Assembly: GCA_034509735.1 (NCBI GenBank)
Contig: JACGWO010000013.1
Location: 10,498,136-10,562,135 of the forward strand
From: Sesamum alatum
Lineage: Eukaryota; Streptophyta; Magnoliopsida; Lamiales; Pedaliaceae
Direction: 5' to 3'
DNA length: 64,000 bases
A program made the translations under genes and the position numbers. This document shows, piece after piece, positions 63,153-64,000 of this stretch (positions are counted from its first letter, which is position 1; each line of letters begins with the position of its first letter). Below the pieces are notes generated by a model that was given only the letters and a program-made list of their open reading frames with translations, was not told the DNA's origin and ran no database searches.

Positions 63153-64000
63153 ATCTACATTTATAAAAAATGTAAAGCAGAAATTAGCAGATGATGGTAA
63201 TATTATTGTTCAAGTTGAAGAGATGCTCTTTTAGTCATTAACCCTCCCACTATTTATACGAAAGTCCACCACTCTCAAGCGGAATTTCGAGAAACCATTT
63301 CCTAGTAGGCTTGGGATCCACAAGCGTAATCTCCATGTCCCGCTTTTACGATTCACATGGAGAAGACCTCGTGGGAGTATCCAATATCATTCTCATACCA
63401 TGAGATTCCCAAGATGTTTTGCCTCACCTATTCGCATGGTTCTGAGGACTCCAAGTGAATCATGTTACTCAGTGTTGGGCCCGACCCATCAACCAAATCA
63501 TGCCTCAAACTGTCGCCCCCCACGACTCGTGAGACAGGGAAACAACGAGTCCAATCTCTTTGTTCACAACAATGATACAACTTTCCCCTAGTTCAAGTGT
63601 GCTACGACTCGTGAGACCACACTTGGCTAGTGGTAGCTTCCTCACCACATTGCTGTGTATGGAAGGCTCGGACAGATCAAAATACCTTTTTGATCCAAGT
63701 CCGTTCTGGGCCTAATATTTAATTTGGTCCAACCAAATGAGAGCTTAATGTACGACCGAGACCTCATCACATTAAGGTGTTTTAGCATGCATAAATATCC
63801 AATATTTAAAGCGATAAATAAAGATGCCACATGCAGAAACATAGCATACCCCCTGTTAGGATGATCACAAGCCCAACTTATGCGACTCATTGAGCCCGAA
63901 GTGAGTCTATGGTCTGTCTAGGGTGGTCCTATATTATTACAAAATAATATACCCATTGTCATTCCAATGAGCCTTGTAATGCTCTTGTTTCACGCCTTGA
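63153..64000 (-). other. Leader of minus-strand copia element, continues past window
   Basis: Collinear, inverted, with 46890-47710 of the plus element. This includes the CCATCT..ACAGCAATGTGGTGAGG block and the AACAGGGGTATGCTA block. The 5' LTR and primer site must lie beyond 64000. Confidence 0.8.

Overview
This is a nuclear window from a flowering plant, most likely a eudicot. The evidence is the AT-rich background, a 23-exon gene with GT-AG introns, Ty1-copia elements with plant-type primer-binding sites, an L1-type LINE, MULE-like and TTTGGTT-type MITEs, and Helitron-like ends. No species can be assigned from sequence alone.

Layout. 1-7.1 kb is AT-rich and gene-free. It holds two diverged copies of a ~1 kb repeat with Helitron-like termini, several microsatellites and a perfect 48-bp CA/TA/TG palindrome. 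7.2-23.6 kb, minus strand, is the only host gene: an apparently intact F2KP, the bifunctional 6-phosphofructo-2-kinase/fructose-2,6-bisphosphatase. I assembled all 23 exons by hand. They give 2256 nt in one continuous frame, 751 codons plus stop, with phases that agree at every junction. The protein has an N-terminal starch-binding-type (CBM20-like) domain, a 14-3-3-type phosphosite, a kinase Walker A motif and the phosphohistidine catalytic set of the bisphosphatase. Its introns carry two MULE-like MITEs, a decayed copia remnant and microsatellites.

23.6-64 kb is a nested transposon bed. In order it holds: three copies of a TTTGGTT-ended MITE-like element, one of them split by a solo LTR (27410-29632, TSD TATAA); an L1-type LINE (30634-38043, 15-bp TSD) split in its reverse transcriptase by a solo LTR (34060-36300, TSD ATTTA); a scrambled LTR block (39433-43834) containing another solo LTR (39535-41830, TSD TATTC) with a CTT-rich minisatellite, and a MITE; a copia element with both LTRs (43835-53849) whose gag-pol has many stops and frameshifts; and a minus-strand copia element (about 54556 to beyond 64000) with a deleted reverse transcriptase and two further solo LTRs inside it (56114-58093 and 59268-61296).

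All the LTRs share the start TGTTAGAATAGGTGACC and a conserved palindromic U3 block, although the rest of their sequence has diverged. One LTR subfamily also has a dense cluster of W-box cores just upstream of its TATA box. No new enzyme or defence system was found. The most informative features are the completely resolved F2KP gene, the conserved U3 hairpin block, the W-box cluster, and the insertion order that the nested target-site duplications give directly.
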